A stretch of DNA of 64,000 nucleotides from Cryphonectria parasitica EP155 (taxonomy: Eukaryota > Ascomycota > Sordariomycetes > Diaporthales > Cryphonectriaceae): NCBI RefSeq assembly GCF_011745365.1, contig NW_024468912.1, positions 4,030,001 through 4,094,000 on the forward strand, given 5' to 3'. The notes under the pieces are model-generated. The model was not told where the DNA came from, made no database searches, and saw nothing but the letters and a program-made list of their open reading frames with translations. Position 1 is the stretch's first letter; each line of letters opens with the position of its first letter. A program made the position numbers and the translations under genes. Shown here piece after piece: positions 32,448-43,969 of this stretch.

Positions 32448-33655
32448 GCCTGACTCCCCCAGATAGCTTCACCTGCTTGGCCTACCCAGCCTGGGCTGGC
32501 CTTCTCTCCTTCCTTTTCAAAAAAAGAAGACATATGTTTATTTTGATGCAGCTGCTGAAAAGCAAGCTGTAGTGTAGAGGAGACGGGGTTTTTACAACAG
32601 GCCATCCACCAAAGTAGATGATTTCCAATCTTCAGCGCCCAAACCCATCATCAGCATTATGCCAAATACACAACCACCCTGCTTCAAAGTCAGGAGGTCA
32701 GCCGGTTGGTCGGTAGGTTGGATTGGATGCCTTGTTGTCTGCAAAAAGTTGGATTGATCTCGAGCTTCAGGGACAATTGCCAGATGCACCCTTTTGTATA
32801 TGAATCACCATAGTAACTTTCTTTCCCTCGTCTCGACCCAACTGAAAATGACACCTCCTCCCTGTTCAAAGTCTCTTTCTCTTTCTCTTGAGTATCGCCG
32901 GCCGTTTCCATCATCAATATCGCATCTGCTGTCCTTGGTTGCATATGGGCCGTCCACTAGCTTTAATATCCACCTCTGTTGCTGTTGCTATTGTCGTAGT
33001 TCTTCGCTATAGGGTTCACCACTTTGGAATCATCATGTCTTCATGCCAGACCGTTCTGGGAACGTACTGTAGGGGCTATACAGAGCACCGAGGAGGGAGT
33101 AAAAAAGACAGAAGGCGGCAGGACGAATCAGAAGAAAGCAGATAGCAGGTGTGCTTAATACCATTTTGCCCCTTATCTCTGAAAACCCCCCAAAACGCCG
33201 TATCCGCAAGACGCCACTGTGCCCAGTATGCAAGTCCCTACCCTTCTTCTTCTTCTTCTTCTTCTTCTTCTTGTGCTTCTTCTCTGCGTGTGCTGTCTTC
33301 AATTTCTGCTCTCCTTGTGAAGCTTCTGGTTCTTTCAAAATGAGTGTGGTAAGGAAATGTCAAAAAGAAAGGGGGGGGGGGGGGAAAGGCTAATAGCAGG
33401 GGCCATTGGACCCCCAGAATCGTCCTCCGCCTGTGGAATGTAGTCTCCTGATGCTTGGTGGTACGTAAATTCGGCTGGTCGGCCGCCAGAGGCTGTCTTG
33501 TGAACTGTTCCGTTGGTCGAGGCTGCATCTGAGGTGATGCAAGCGTGGCCGGGCCCCTTGTATATGTGGGTCTGCCGGGGAAAAATGAACAAGTCCGGGC
33601 CCTCCCTCACGTCATGTTTCGTCGGGATCATCATCGTCGTGTTTCGGGCGAGAGC
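32448..33655. other. Intergenic region between convergent CorA-like and kinase genes
   Basis: Both flanking genes end here. No coding family is seen. It holds a TTC tract (33244-33272) and a G run (33370-33384). Confidence 0.55.
33244..33272. repeat. (TTC)n repeat
   Basis: About nine to ten TTC units between the convergent CorA-like and kinase genes. Confidence 0.9.
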
Positions 33656-35892
33656 TCAGTGGGGGGACGAGTCGTATCCAGCATCGGAATCGTGCTCGTC
33701 ACCATCATGATGCAGCGTCACGCTGTTGAACTCCTCGAACGGGTCGACCATCTCCCCGCCGGGTGTGGCCAGGCCACTATCCAGCGGCACACCATTCATA
33801 GGCCGGGAACCGCTGATATCCACGCTCTCGCTCTCCTTCACGTTGCGGAAGTTGCTCGTATCCAGGCCACGGGCTGGGTTCGGGACGATGGGGGGCTTCA
33901 TGTGCCGGATCAGAGCCCACTGGGTTGTTCTGAAGAAAGGATGCACCTTGATATCAGATGCCCCTGCGCGGGCGCCCAGGCGACGGTTCTCATCCTTGAT
34001 GAGCAGCTTGCGGATCAAGGACTTGCAGAGACTGTTAAGAGATGATAATTAGTAATGAAGCGCAAAAGACAGTTGGGGGAAGGGAAAGAAAGAAGCCCGT
34101 TCTGGCTGCTGTAGAGGGGAGGGGGTTTCTCACTTTGATATCTGAGGGGAATTCGAGTGATCTGGAAACGGAACATCCTCCCTGAGGATATTTGCAAACG
34201 TCGCATTCCTGTTCTTTCCCTTGAACGGGGTCGTGCCGAACAGCATCTCGTAGATCAGGATTCCCAGAGTCCACCAGTCGACAGCGCTCGTGTGGCCGCT
34301 TCCCTTAATGACCTCGGGTGCGATATACTCCTCAGTTCCGACGAACGAGTTGGTGCGAAAGTTGGCAATGCAGGATTTGGTGTCGATCGTGGGCAGGGAG
34401 GTCGTGCTCGCGCCATTCTTGCCGACAATCATGGTGGGCTTGCCGCCCGGGTCGGACTGCTTTGACAGGTCAAAATCAGAAAGCATGATGTGCCCAGACT
34501 GATGAAGCAGGATATCTGCACAATTTTTGAAAGTTTCACGTTAGCGAGCCATCCTCTCGGAACCAACCCCCCCCCCCCCCACTCCCCCATCTCTCTTGTT
34601 CTGAGAAGAGCAGGTTTCCTAGGCTGGACAACTTACTCTCTGGCTTCAGGTCACGATAGATGAAACCCATGAGGTGGAGGTACTCCAGGGCGGCGGTGAC
34701 CTCTGCAGCGTAGAAGCGCGCATCATCCTCGGCTATGCACTTGCCAGGGCGGGTCTGTAGGGCCCTGAAGAACTCCCCGCCGCTGCAGTACTCCATGCAC
34801 AGGTAGAGGTAATCCTCAGACTGGAAGGAGTGGTAGAGAGTGACGATGAAGGGGTGATTGCTGGTCGCGAGAATCTCCTGCTCAGCCAGGGCCCTCTTGA
34901 TCTTGTTGCGCTTGATCATCTCCTTCTTGCTCAGCACTGTTTGTAGAATCGTCAGCTTCCTTTCCCTTGTTTACTTGTCTTTTTTTTTTTTTTTTTTTAT
35001 ACGCACACACAACGCCCGGGGTGAAGAGAACAATGAACGTACCTTTCATGGCATACAGCCGGCTGCTCTTCTTCTCCTTGACGAGGTAGACCTTGCCGAC
35101 ATCTCCCTTGCCGATCAGCTTGATCTTGTCGAAGCTAGACGGGCCGACCTCGACGTTCCTGACCTTGATGGAATTCGAGCTGTAGGTCCTCCTAAAGGCC
35201 AAGGGGGTGCGGCCCGGTGAGGGCAAGGGGGAGAGGCCGTCGGAATCGGGGACGGCGAGGGCAAGGCTGTTTGGATCGGTGGCATCGCTGCTGGAGACGA
35301 GACCCAGGGTGCTGGCGCTCTTGTTCTCGACGAGGGGTTCCTTCCCAAGCTCTGCGGTGGCGGGCCTCTCGCCGCTGCCCTTGGCGCCCTTGGAGAAGAG
35401 GCCCTGGGCGTTGGGGGCGCTGGCAACCCTCCTGAGCTTGCGGGCGAGCTCCTCCTTGGTGGCGGCGGTGGGCTGCTCGGCGGGGCTGCCGCCGGGGCCG
35501 TCGACCTTGAGCTCGGGGGTGTCGGGCGGAGAGGGTGGCACGGAACCCTCGTTGTGGTGACGCAGGGCGGGCGGGCCCTGGTGGGCAAAGTAAGGGTTGG
35601 CGTGGGCAGTCGGGCTGAGGGCCTCGTCGAGCGGGTGGCCCTCGCTGGCGGTGGTGGTGCTCCGGAGGCGGCCGACGGTGGCGAAGAACCTGGACTGGCG
35701 GAACGAGTTCTTGTCGGTCTTGCCGGAGCCGTTGGCGCCGACGAAGTGAGAGTGTGAGTCGCCAGCGGCGCCGGTGGAGGAGATGGAGAGACCCTTCTCG
35801 TTGTTAAAGCTGGAGATGCGGAAGAAGTTCTTCAGCTTCTGGGGAAAGTGGCTGTTGCCATTGGGCTGCTTGGACGACGACGACGAGGGCAT
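33656..35892 (-). CDS. nrc-2: AGC-family Ser/Thr kinase, NRC-2/Fpk1 type
   Basis: Four exons, 35892-35043, 34936-34637, 34515-34134 and 34031-33656, give 635 residues. The kinase domain (about 253-540) has [13 protein letters not shown], the VAIK-type Lys in YAMKVL, YRDLKPENILLH and [20 protein letters not shown]. The Mg-binding motif is DFD (LSDFDLSK), not DFG, as is usual for fungal Fpk1/Kin82 and plant phototropin-type kinases. The long insert before GTEEY is also typical of this AGC group. Fpk1 kinases phosphorylate phospholipid flippases; Neurospora NRC-2 represses conidiation. The Ser/Pro-rich N-terminus begins [20 protein letters not shown], with a good start context (A at -3); an in-frame ATG at 36030 in weaker context would add 46 residues with poly-Ala. 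The C-terminal tail has FEEFNSVTL in place of a canonical hydrophobic motif. Confidence 0.93.
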
Positions 35893-38200
35893 CTTGGAAA
35901 TGGTGACGGTGGCGGCAGCGGCAGCAGCAGCAGTAGCGGTAGAGGCAGAGAGGGTATCATGAGAGGAGGGGGTGCGAGAGGGACGACGATGCCATCGTGA
36001 GGTGTGGAGATTGTTTGGGGTGGTGAGCATTTGCGCGGTGCAGCGAGTGTGCAGTGCAAGTTGCAGTTGCGGAGGTCATGTACTTGCTGGCTCTGGCAGG
36101 GCTGGCAGGCTGGCTGGCAGCCGAGATTTAGGGGAATGCTGGTAGGGACGAGTCAGCCAGCCGAGCACACAGCCAGGCACAAACAGCGAGGAGGCAGCGA
36201 GGCAGTTGCAGGCTGGGGATGGGGGGGTTTTTCGGGCCTGGGCTGGGCCGGGGGCCAGGGCCTTGGCTGACAAACCGGCAGCAAGGCGCAGGGCCCCGCC
36301 CCCCGTCCTGCCCTTACAGAAATATACATACCACTGACCAAAAGGCGAGAGAGAGAGAGAGAGGAGTGGGGTGGGGTTACTCCTCTGTATCTCCCAATTG
36401 GAGAAGAGAGAGGGGCCACAGGGGGGGTTCGAGTTAGACGGGTGGCCCCTGTACAATGTACCCGTTGTGATTGTAAAAACAGTCACAGAAATAGAGAGCA
36501 ATGACAGGGCGCATCAGGGTCCTTTTCCGTTCTCTTCACCAAATCTGTCGAGGTCTGCGTCTGCCGTCTCTTTATTCTTTCAGTGGCGAGGTCTGGACGA
36601 TCAAGTATCCAGAGGAGGAGGTACAAAGGTGGATTGACGATAGTGAAGGGGAAAACTTGGCAGTATCCTTTTTAGAAGAATCTAGCCGCAGCAGCAGATT
36701 GCATTCCAGAACCGAAAGGGGCAAAAGGATCCAGGGTTGGATGGTGGTGTCCAGACGTCAGGTGTTCGGATGCTGGAAGGGGTGTGTGTATTATTATCAT
36801 CATCGTATTATGGTTTTGCCATCGCATTGCATAGCATGAACCCAGGCCAAGCGTCTTCCCCTCTCCCCCCCCAAATTCAAATTCAATTGCCCCCCCGTGC
36901 CATCCTGCTGGGACCAGTCCCCAGTGGTACATGTACCTTGGCCAGTGCCACCCACTCTAGCATCCGCAGCAGCATACACTACTAACAGAGTAACTATAGT
37001 AGATCGAATAAAGAAGCCACTAGCTATTGATTTCGAGTCTTGGAATCTTCTTCGTGCTCTTGTGTCAATTGCTGTAGTCTCCTGCGCCAATGGCTTCCAG
37101 ATCCTTCTGGGAGTGGGAGGATGGATGTGCTGATCTAGCGACGGGGAACAAAACACAACGCCCTACACCCTTGGCATGCACCCTTGAGAGTACTATAGTA
37201 CCTACCCAATCTCCAGACACCTAAAGGGCTTCCACTACCACACCCTTTTCCACCCTATCCGATCGCTCACCTTCCCCTCTTGGCTATAGGAAAGTCCATA
37301 TCACACAGAGTAGTCCTTCTTTTTTCGAGTTCATCGATATCTCCCTCTATCTTCTTATCTCACAACACTCTTCCACTCAGTACATCTTCCTTCTTCTCCC
37401 CCTTCTTTCCACAACACAATCTGGGTCCAAACTACAAAAGGATCGATGCTAAAAGAGATCCCGTCCAGCCCCGTTGAGAGTTTAAATGAAACCACAGCAG
37501 AAAAAAAACGGGTGCACCGGCACTCCTGCTGGGCCCCCCCAATCAACCGATCGATCCACTGCAGATCCCTCCACCCTCTCCCAAACAAAAAGGTTTGGGA
37601 AACAAGTCATGCGATATGAGAGCTTACCTAGTATGTGTGTCGGTAACTGGGGTACATACGCAGACACTACAGGTACCGAGCCCGTAGCGAGATACAGTAA
37701 CACCTCATGTCTCTGACAACGCATTCGCATCATTCGCATTGCCCATCCGCCAAAAACAGCACTGCCTTTGCCCGCCCTGGATCGTCATACACACACGTCA
37801 CACACGGAAGAGAGACTCCACGTGGTGACGTAACATTCGTGTTTTGTTTTCTTTTTTGGTTTGGAGAGATATCTTTGTGGTGTACTGTAAATAGTAATTT
37901 CGATTCTTCTTCTCCATCAGTAATTACTAAACAGATCGCCTTGAGAGCCAATGAATGGCCCCGTGCTCTCCCGCAACCCACTCGTGTCGAGTGTGGTCTG
38001 AGGTATTGTGTATAGCACCTAGGTTTTGAGGGTTCGAGTGCGCGTGTAATGTTGTAGAAAGTTGTTAGTTAGGCATTAGGTGGTCTGTCTCTCTATATGG
38101 AAGATGGTATTATGGATCATTATGACAACTTCGCTGGGTATCTCGTCCGGGGGGTATCATGTAGGCACATAGACCCATTGCCAATACTGTCAACATGCCC
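35893..38200. other. Intergenic region upstream of the kinase gene
   Basis: About 2.3 kb lie between the kinase start and the C2H2 gene stop. No coding family is recognised. It includes CAGCC/GGCTG-rich sequence at 36090-36240, an AG-rich tract at 36345-36365 and GTAC elements around 37190-37204 and 37640-37680. Long promoters are common for developmental regulators such as NRC-2. Confidence 0.5.
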
Positions 38201-39403
38201 TCAAGCATGCTCCTCTTCGTCCACTATCGACGGCGCATTGGCATCCCTCTGCAGAAGAATGGCCTTCAGACGCCGTCTGTTCGCCTTGAACGTAGCAAAG
38301 TCCTCCACTTGCTGGTCTCTCACCCAGGGCGTGACTTGTGCGCCATCCGCACCAAGAAGATAGGCCGGCACCTCCTCCTTCTCCTTCTCCCTGTCCCTTC
38401 CCGGCCCAATCACGAGCTTGTCGTTCCTGACCCCGTCCCCAACGAACCACACAAACGGAAGCAAGTGCTTCCTGTCCACATGTTCATCAAGTTCACAGAC
38501 CCGCTCGAACTTCAGTGTCTCCTCCTCCTCCTCCTTGCCGCCGCCGCCGCCACCACACCCCGCCCACCGACACGCCGGCACAACCCCGCCTCCGCCCTCC
38601 CGCGTGTGCACCTTGCGTAGATGCCGCCGCAATGTCCCAATATTCTGCAGCTCCGCCTTACACCCTGCCCACTCGCACAGAAACGGCACGTACCGCGGTG
38701 CCGCCATACTCTCCCATACAGATCTGGGCGTAGGCGAAGGTGCCCGTGGGGGGCGACCTCGTTTCTTTGTCGTTGGTTGCGAAGCTGAAGGACCCGCACT
38801 GGCAGACGGCGGTGGCACAACCCGGTTGCCATCGTTGTCCACGTGTTTGTATGCTGACGGGGTGGGGAGGCCTGTTTTGGTGGAGGGCATGCCCGGCTTC
38901 CAACCCTTGGGTCGTCCTCGCGACCGCTTGCCTGTGATCTTGGTGGTGGTGGTGGTGGTAGTACTGCTGCTCCCTGGCCCATGTGGTCGTATTCGCCCAG
39001 GTCCAGCGCTTGAGGAAGAGGCTCCTGGCAGCTCATCGCCCGCCCCATCCAGACCCCCATCGTACCATATCTTCTGACCCGGTAGTGGTTTGTACGGCGA
39101 CGGGTTCAAGACGACCTCTATCCTGGAGCGTCCTGGTGTCGAAGCCGGTCCAGATGGCTGCTTCGGAGACACATGGCTACTCTGCGTATTGTAGGACGGG
39201 AGGAGATCGGACGTGACAGTCACCACAGGCGGCTCCATGTCCTCCTGAACATCTGATGTAACACGTGGCAGGTCTGGTGATTTTGAGGCGAGCCGTGGCT
39301 GCTTTGCTGGCGGTAGATCCCGCTCTTCGTCTTGCGTCTCCCTCGGGAAGCTGGAGGCCCGTTTTGTGTTGCCTGGAAGCGTGTCCATCATCACCATCAC
39401 CAT
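38201..39403 (-). CDS. AT-hook and C2H2 zinc-finger protein
   Basis: Single open exon, 400 residues. Two AT-hook cores, SRGRPKG (about 160-166) and KKRGRPPR (about 213-220), would bind the minor groove of A+T-rich DNA. Two C2H2 fingers follow: CEWAGCKAELQNIGTLRRHL ending RKVH, and CRWAGC with a long Gly/Glu insertion before HVDRKH. The second finger is irregular, with about 24 residues between the Cys pair and the His pair. The N-terminal half is low-complexity. The combination suggests a chromatin or transcription factor, but no named family is recognised. The start MVMVMMDTLPGNT has several in-frame ATGs, and the fifth residue or later could be used. A missing 5' exon is possible. Confidence 0.8.
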   Translation of the reverse strand: MVMVMMDTLPGNTKRASSFPRETQDEERDLPPAKQPRLASKSPDLPRVTSDVQEDMEPPVVTVTSDLLPSYNTQSSHVSPKQPSGPASTPGRSRIEVVLNPSPYKPLPGQKIWYDGGLDGAGDELPGASSSSAGPGRIRPHGPGSSSTTTTTTTKITGKRSRGRPKGWKPGMPSTKTGLPTPSAYKHVDNDGNRVVPPPSASAGPSASQPTTKKRGRPPRAPSPTPRSVWESMAAPRYVPFLCEWAGCKAELQNIGTLRRHLRKVHTREGGGGVVPACRWAGCGGGGGGKEEEEETLKFERVCELDEHVDRKHLLPFVWFVGDGVRNDKLVIGPGRDREKEKEEVPAYLLGADGAQVTPWVRDQQVEDFATFKANRRRLKAILLQRDANAPSIVDEEEHA

Positions 39404-40126
39404 CCCTGATGAGGGAGAAGAGACATGAATGGCAGGGTTAAGTTGTGGGATTAAAGAAGGGATTCTCCTTTGTACACAGAAGAAAGAAGAGGAGGTGAGG
39501 TCAAGTTGAGTGAGGCCAGGGTTCGGGTTATTTAACTGCAGTAATGGGCAAGGAAGGTGCTGTGCTGCTGCTTTATGGGCCTGGGCTAAATTTGGGTGGG
39601 GCTGCTACTCATAGCCTTGAGCTCAGTCATTCGAATTACCTGAACATGTTCAGGGATATAAAACATTCAAAAATTACCTATGAATAGAATATACAAATAC
39701 ATAACTTTCATCATAGACTGACACAAGCTCTCAATCTCAGGTCGACCTGAAGCCATCTCAGAATACTGCCCCTACACCCCATGAATTACTCTACTTGATC
39801 CCAGGTATAACCGCATGTCTCACCATTCTTACCATAGAATGAATGAACTGCATGACACAGTTATGGAACACTCAGTTTCTCATGAAGAGCATGTGATTTG
39901 TAGCAGAAGACTATGTGTAAAATCCTCCAACGCCAGACAAGATCATAATCAAATACTAACCACCTTCCCAGGAAACAAGTCATCTCGATGTTGTGATCCA
40001 ATCCCACAGATTGCGCCTATGCTAACATCGCGTCAAGGTATTACCAATAAATAAATACATAAACAAACAGGCAAGATGTAGCCAGCCAAAACCGTCCTCT
40101 TCGAGGCGAGGCCTTTCCAACTCTGC
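39404..40126. other. Intergenic region with A+T-richer core
   Basis: The C2H2 promoter lies at the left. From about 39610 to 40080 base composition is visibly more A+T-rich than elsewhere, with no coding potential. It includes a perfect 16-bp palindrome at 39639-39654. The right end is the 3' flank of the carnitine acetyltransferase gene. Confidence 0.5.
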
Positions 40127-43048
40127 TCAGTAATCGATCAGCCGCAGCTTCTTGCCCACATCCCTCCGCCTCGCCTGCACGGCAGCTCTTTCTGATGCCT
40201 TTGTCTCGCCGTCGTCGACCTCGGCCCGCGCCTTGAGAGCTTGAAGAAGCATACCCGCGTCGAAGAAACCATCTGTCAACAAATAAAGCAGTCAGCAACA
40301 ATGCACCAGGGTCTCACACAGAATTTACGTTCATGTCGAGGGTTTGTACACAAGAGGAGGCAAAGAAAACTTACATCCTCCCAGCTCATCATCCTCGCTC
40401 AGCATGACGCTCTCCTCCGTGGGGCTTTGGGCCCCAGCGGCCAGACTACCCAGCCTGTCCCGCCTCGCCTTCTCATCCCCACCAGAACCTGAACCAGAAC
40501 TCGTCGGCGCTAGCGAGGGCAGTCCCGTGATGAGCCTGCCCCTCGCCTTGAGGCGGTTGGTGGCGCTAGGCTTGCGGTCGATCTCGCGCGCCCGGGACGT
40601 CTTGGCGCCGCCGCTCGGGTGGCGGGACGTGATGCGCAGGATTCGCCTAATCTCGAGGAGGTACGACTCGAGGGTGTCGACGAAGCGCTTAGTCTGGCGG
40701 TGCTTGGACGAGGCGCAGATGGCGATGCCGTCATCCTTGATGATGTAGCCGATGCCAAAGCCGTCGCCGCTGACGGGGCCGAACCCGAACTGGCGCAGCG
40801 ATGGGTTGCCACAGTTGGATGTCGAGATAATGGTGTTATTGAGCCGGTCCCACCCGCTATCGGCGAAGACCAGGGGCAGTGTCGCCGCCGTGCGGCTGTT
40901 GACGCTGTCGCCGCGCGCCCTCGTCAACATGCCGTGCTGACCCGCCTCACTGCCGTTGCTGCCGCCCTCGTCGCCGCTCACCACTGAGTCCCGCCCAGGA
41001 CTCCGCAGGGCCGAATCATCCGCAGGGCTCGCGTAGCCGCTGCTGCTAATGCTCCTCCCGTCCGTGGAGCCGCTCCCCGTCGTAGTGCCGCCGCCGCTGT
41101 CACCAGCGCTGTCGTCCATCTGCCGCTGCCAGAGACAGAACAATGCGTACAGGTGGCGGTCACACCCTTGGCCCTTGGCACACTCCTTGGTGACGTTCAC
41201 ATGGGTGGCGCAGGCGCGCTTCAGCGCCTCGACCTTCTGCTCGGCGGGGTTGTCGCCCCAGAACGTCTGCACAAAGTGGACGCTCTCCTCGCTCACGCTA
41301 CGGACGGCCTCGGTACGCCCGTGGAGGTACATCTTGGTCATGGCTGGCTCGTATGTGCACTCGACCCGCCCGTACAGGCCGTAGTAGGCCGCCTGGAAGG
41401 CCATCTGGACAAAGGCGTCGGGCGAGAAGCCCATGGAGGTGATGAAGTTCTTTCCGTAGGATTGAAAATCGAGACACTCGAACTCGTTCTGCTCGATGAG
41501 GTCGGCCAGGCGGGTCTCGGCGAAGCGCACGGCGATCTTGAGCTCCGGCAGCATGTCCCACTCGAGCTTGTGCGGCGTCGTGTTGACGTCGCCAAACGAG
41601 TCTGGGTGGCGCTTCGAAGGGTCCGGCGACGTCGATGCCCAGAGCGTAGGGGCCTGGCCATTGATGGTGCGCGCGAATCGCAGGATGGTGTCGGTATAGA
41701 CGTCTGAGGCAAAGCGCAGGACCGTGTGCCCGTCCACACCCGTGTGCTCAAAGTTGATGCCCGCTGAGCCGTTCTTGCACACGATGATCTGGAGCTTGTC
41801 ATACCAGCGGTTCGTGCAGGTGCCGATCTGCACGCCCTTCTCAATCTCGGATGTCCCGCACAGCATGTTCTGGCAGAGGGCCGAGACAGTCATTGGTTCT
41901 GTGTAGTCGAGACAGACAATAAAGAGGGCTGAGTCGACAATCCCCAGGCAGTCGGCATTGTTGGAGCCTTCTTCTCGGGTGAGCACATCCCGCAGGCCGG
42001 ACCAGACCTTACGGTTTTCTGTGCTGAGCACGCCGAGGGCGCCCTTCGCAGCGTCCTGGATAGGGGTCTGCGCGGCATCGTCGATAATGGTCTGAAGGTT
42101 GATGGACACATCCTTTTCGGTCATGATCAGGTCTGAGTTGTCGTCCAAAACGTCGAACCAGTAAAACTGCCCATGGCACATGACGACAATATGTTTTGAC
42201 TCCGGGTCCTGCTCGATCTGGCAGCCGGCCTGCGTTGGTACTCTTGCTGTGCCGAAGAGTCTTGAGTACTGGTACATATCAAGCGGGGTACCCTTGATTG
42301 TGTCCGGTGGCAGTTCCTCCTTGCGAACGGCCCGGACGAATTCCAGGGCGGACACCACCAGGGACGCAGCCCTGGTGACCTGGTTGTTCCGTGCGGGAGT
42401 CGGATCATCTTCCAGCAGGAAGAAGGGGTTCAGGTTGAGCACGACGGGGTTGTCGTAATTCAGATATGAGTCGTACCCTACTCGGCTGTTAGCATGCGAC
42501 AAAAGCCAGCCAGTTTACTAACCCATGAGCAGAGAGAGAGGATGTGTGTGTGTATGTGCGTTTCTTATATATAAGAATGCAGACTTACAAAATTGCTCGA
42601 TATAACTGGTCTGCCCTTCTGCATATTTCTTCAGCTTCTCCTGCAGCTCAGGCCCCTCGTTCTTCAGGAGCTCTTGGACCGCATGCCTGGTGTCGGAATG
42701 TTCCCTGGGCGACTGGAGCGGCTTCAACGCCCGCAGGTACTTGGCACAAGTGGCGGCGAGATCCGGGATGGGCAGCTTGGCGAGCTTGTCCTGGTGGGCA
42801 AAGGTAATACCCGGGTAGGATCTATCCTCGTTGACACCCATCTTCGATGCTGCTGCTGCTGCTGCTCCTCCTCCTCCTCCACCTCTGGAGGCAGGGCTCG
42901 GCTCCGGAACGCCGTTGGGTATTTCTCCGTTGGCGGGTAAAGACCGCGGGGTCTGCCGCTTTGGTGTTGGTGGAGAGCGGCTGTCGGCTACGGAGAGGGT
43001 CTCTCCGAGGGCTTTGGGGACGGTGAAAATGCGGACTTGGGTAGGCAT
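40127..43048 (-). CDS. facC: Carnitine O-acetyltransferase, probably cytosolic
   Basis: Three exons, 43048-42589, 42477-40375 and 40272-40127, give 902 residues. The enzyme transfers acetyl groups between CoA and carnitine so that acetyl units cross compartment boundaries during growth on acetate or fatty acids. Family motifs are clear: YPGITFAHQDKLAKLPIP at the start of the domain, FWYDSYLNYDNPVVLNLNPF, the catalytic His in NFEHTGVDGHTV (about residue 398), and STSNCGNPSLRQFGFGPVSG. The N-terminus is not a mitochondrial presequence and the C-terminus (RLIDY) is not a peroxisomal PTS1, so I infer the cytosolic FacC type rather than AcuJ. A Ser/Gly-rich insertion of about 85 residues (about 611-700) makes it much longer than the usual ~650. 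Splicing rebuilds QFWYDSY and LGGYGFFDAG, both conserved. Confidence 0.92.
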
Positions 43049-43913
43049 GTTGTGTTAGCCGGCCAATCCCGTTACGACAGGCCTTTTTTTCGACAGTTTC
43101 AGGCGTAAAGAGGAGATACGGAGGTGTTAATGTTCAAGCCTCGCAGGGCTGTGCGGTAGAAGTAGTGGCAATCGTGAAGACAGTAGACTGGCATTCCCGC
43201 TTGAGAGACACAGCAAGGCCAGGGAGGAGTGATAGTGGCGGTGACAATTGTAGAGGTAATGAGAAGTAAGGTGCAGACAGATGGGCAAGTAGCCAGTACA
43301 TCCACTTCTTGACGACAAGAGGGTGACCTTTGGGACAGTGACTTCTCGGAGGGAGAGGGTCCATATGTATATGGATATAGATATATACACATGTAAATGT
43401 ATATGCATGTGTATGTATGTGTCTGCTTATGAAAGAGGAACCCGAAAGAGCCGACGGGAGCGTGGCAGAAGGTCGGGATGATGTGATTTGATGGATGGAT
43501 GGATTGTGACCTGAGCGGAAGAGGGAGGGGGAGGGTCACTGTTGCGCCCCAGCATGTGGCCTTGACATGTGGGACGGCATGACTGGCAATACGAATACAT
43601 GGTAACTGTATAGCAATAATACTATCGAGCCAGATTCATGCACTGAATCGGAGAGGGAAACAAAGTACCTGCACCCTATCTCGCAGGCGCTGCTCTGCTG
43701 ATAGTAGTGGCAGTAGTGGTAGTCGGGGGGGGGGGGGGGGATGAGGAGCCGCAGGTTTTCTCTGGCGCCGGCGTGATGATACGATGAAATCCGCTCCGTA
43801 GGACCGAGTGAAGAGGGTCCAAGCATAACTTTGTGGTAGTGGTGGGAGTCAAGGCATGTACCCGAGGTGCAAGGATAAAGGGAGCAAGGCGAGAGCCGCG
43901 CGAGACGGACGAA

Positions 43914-43969
<56 letters not shown>

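Noticed and set aside
38026..38050. GGTTCGAGTGC resembling a tRNA B box
   Set aside because: No A box at the right distance, no acceptor stem pairing and no CCA-side match, so not called a tRNA gene.
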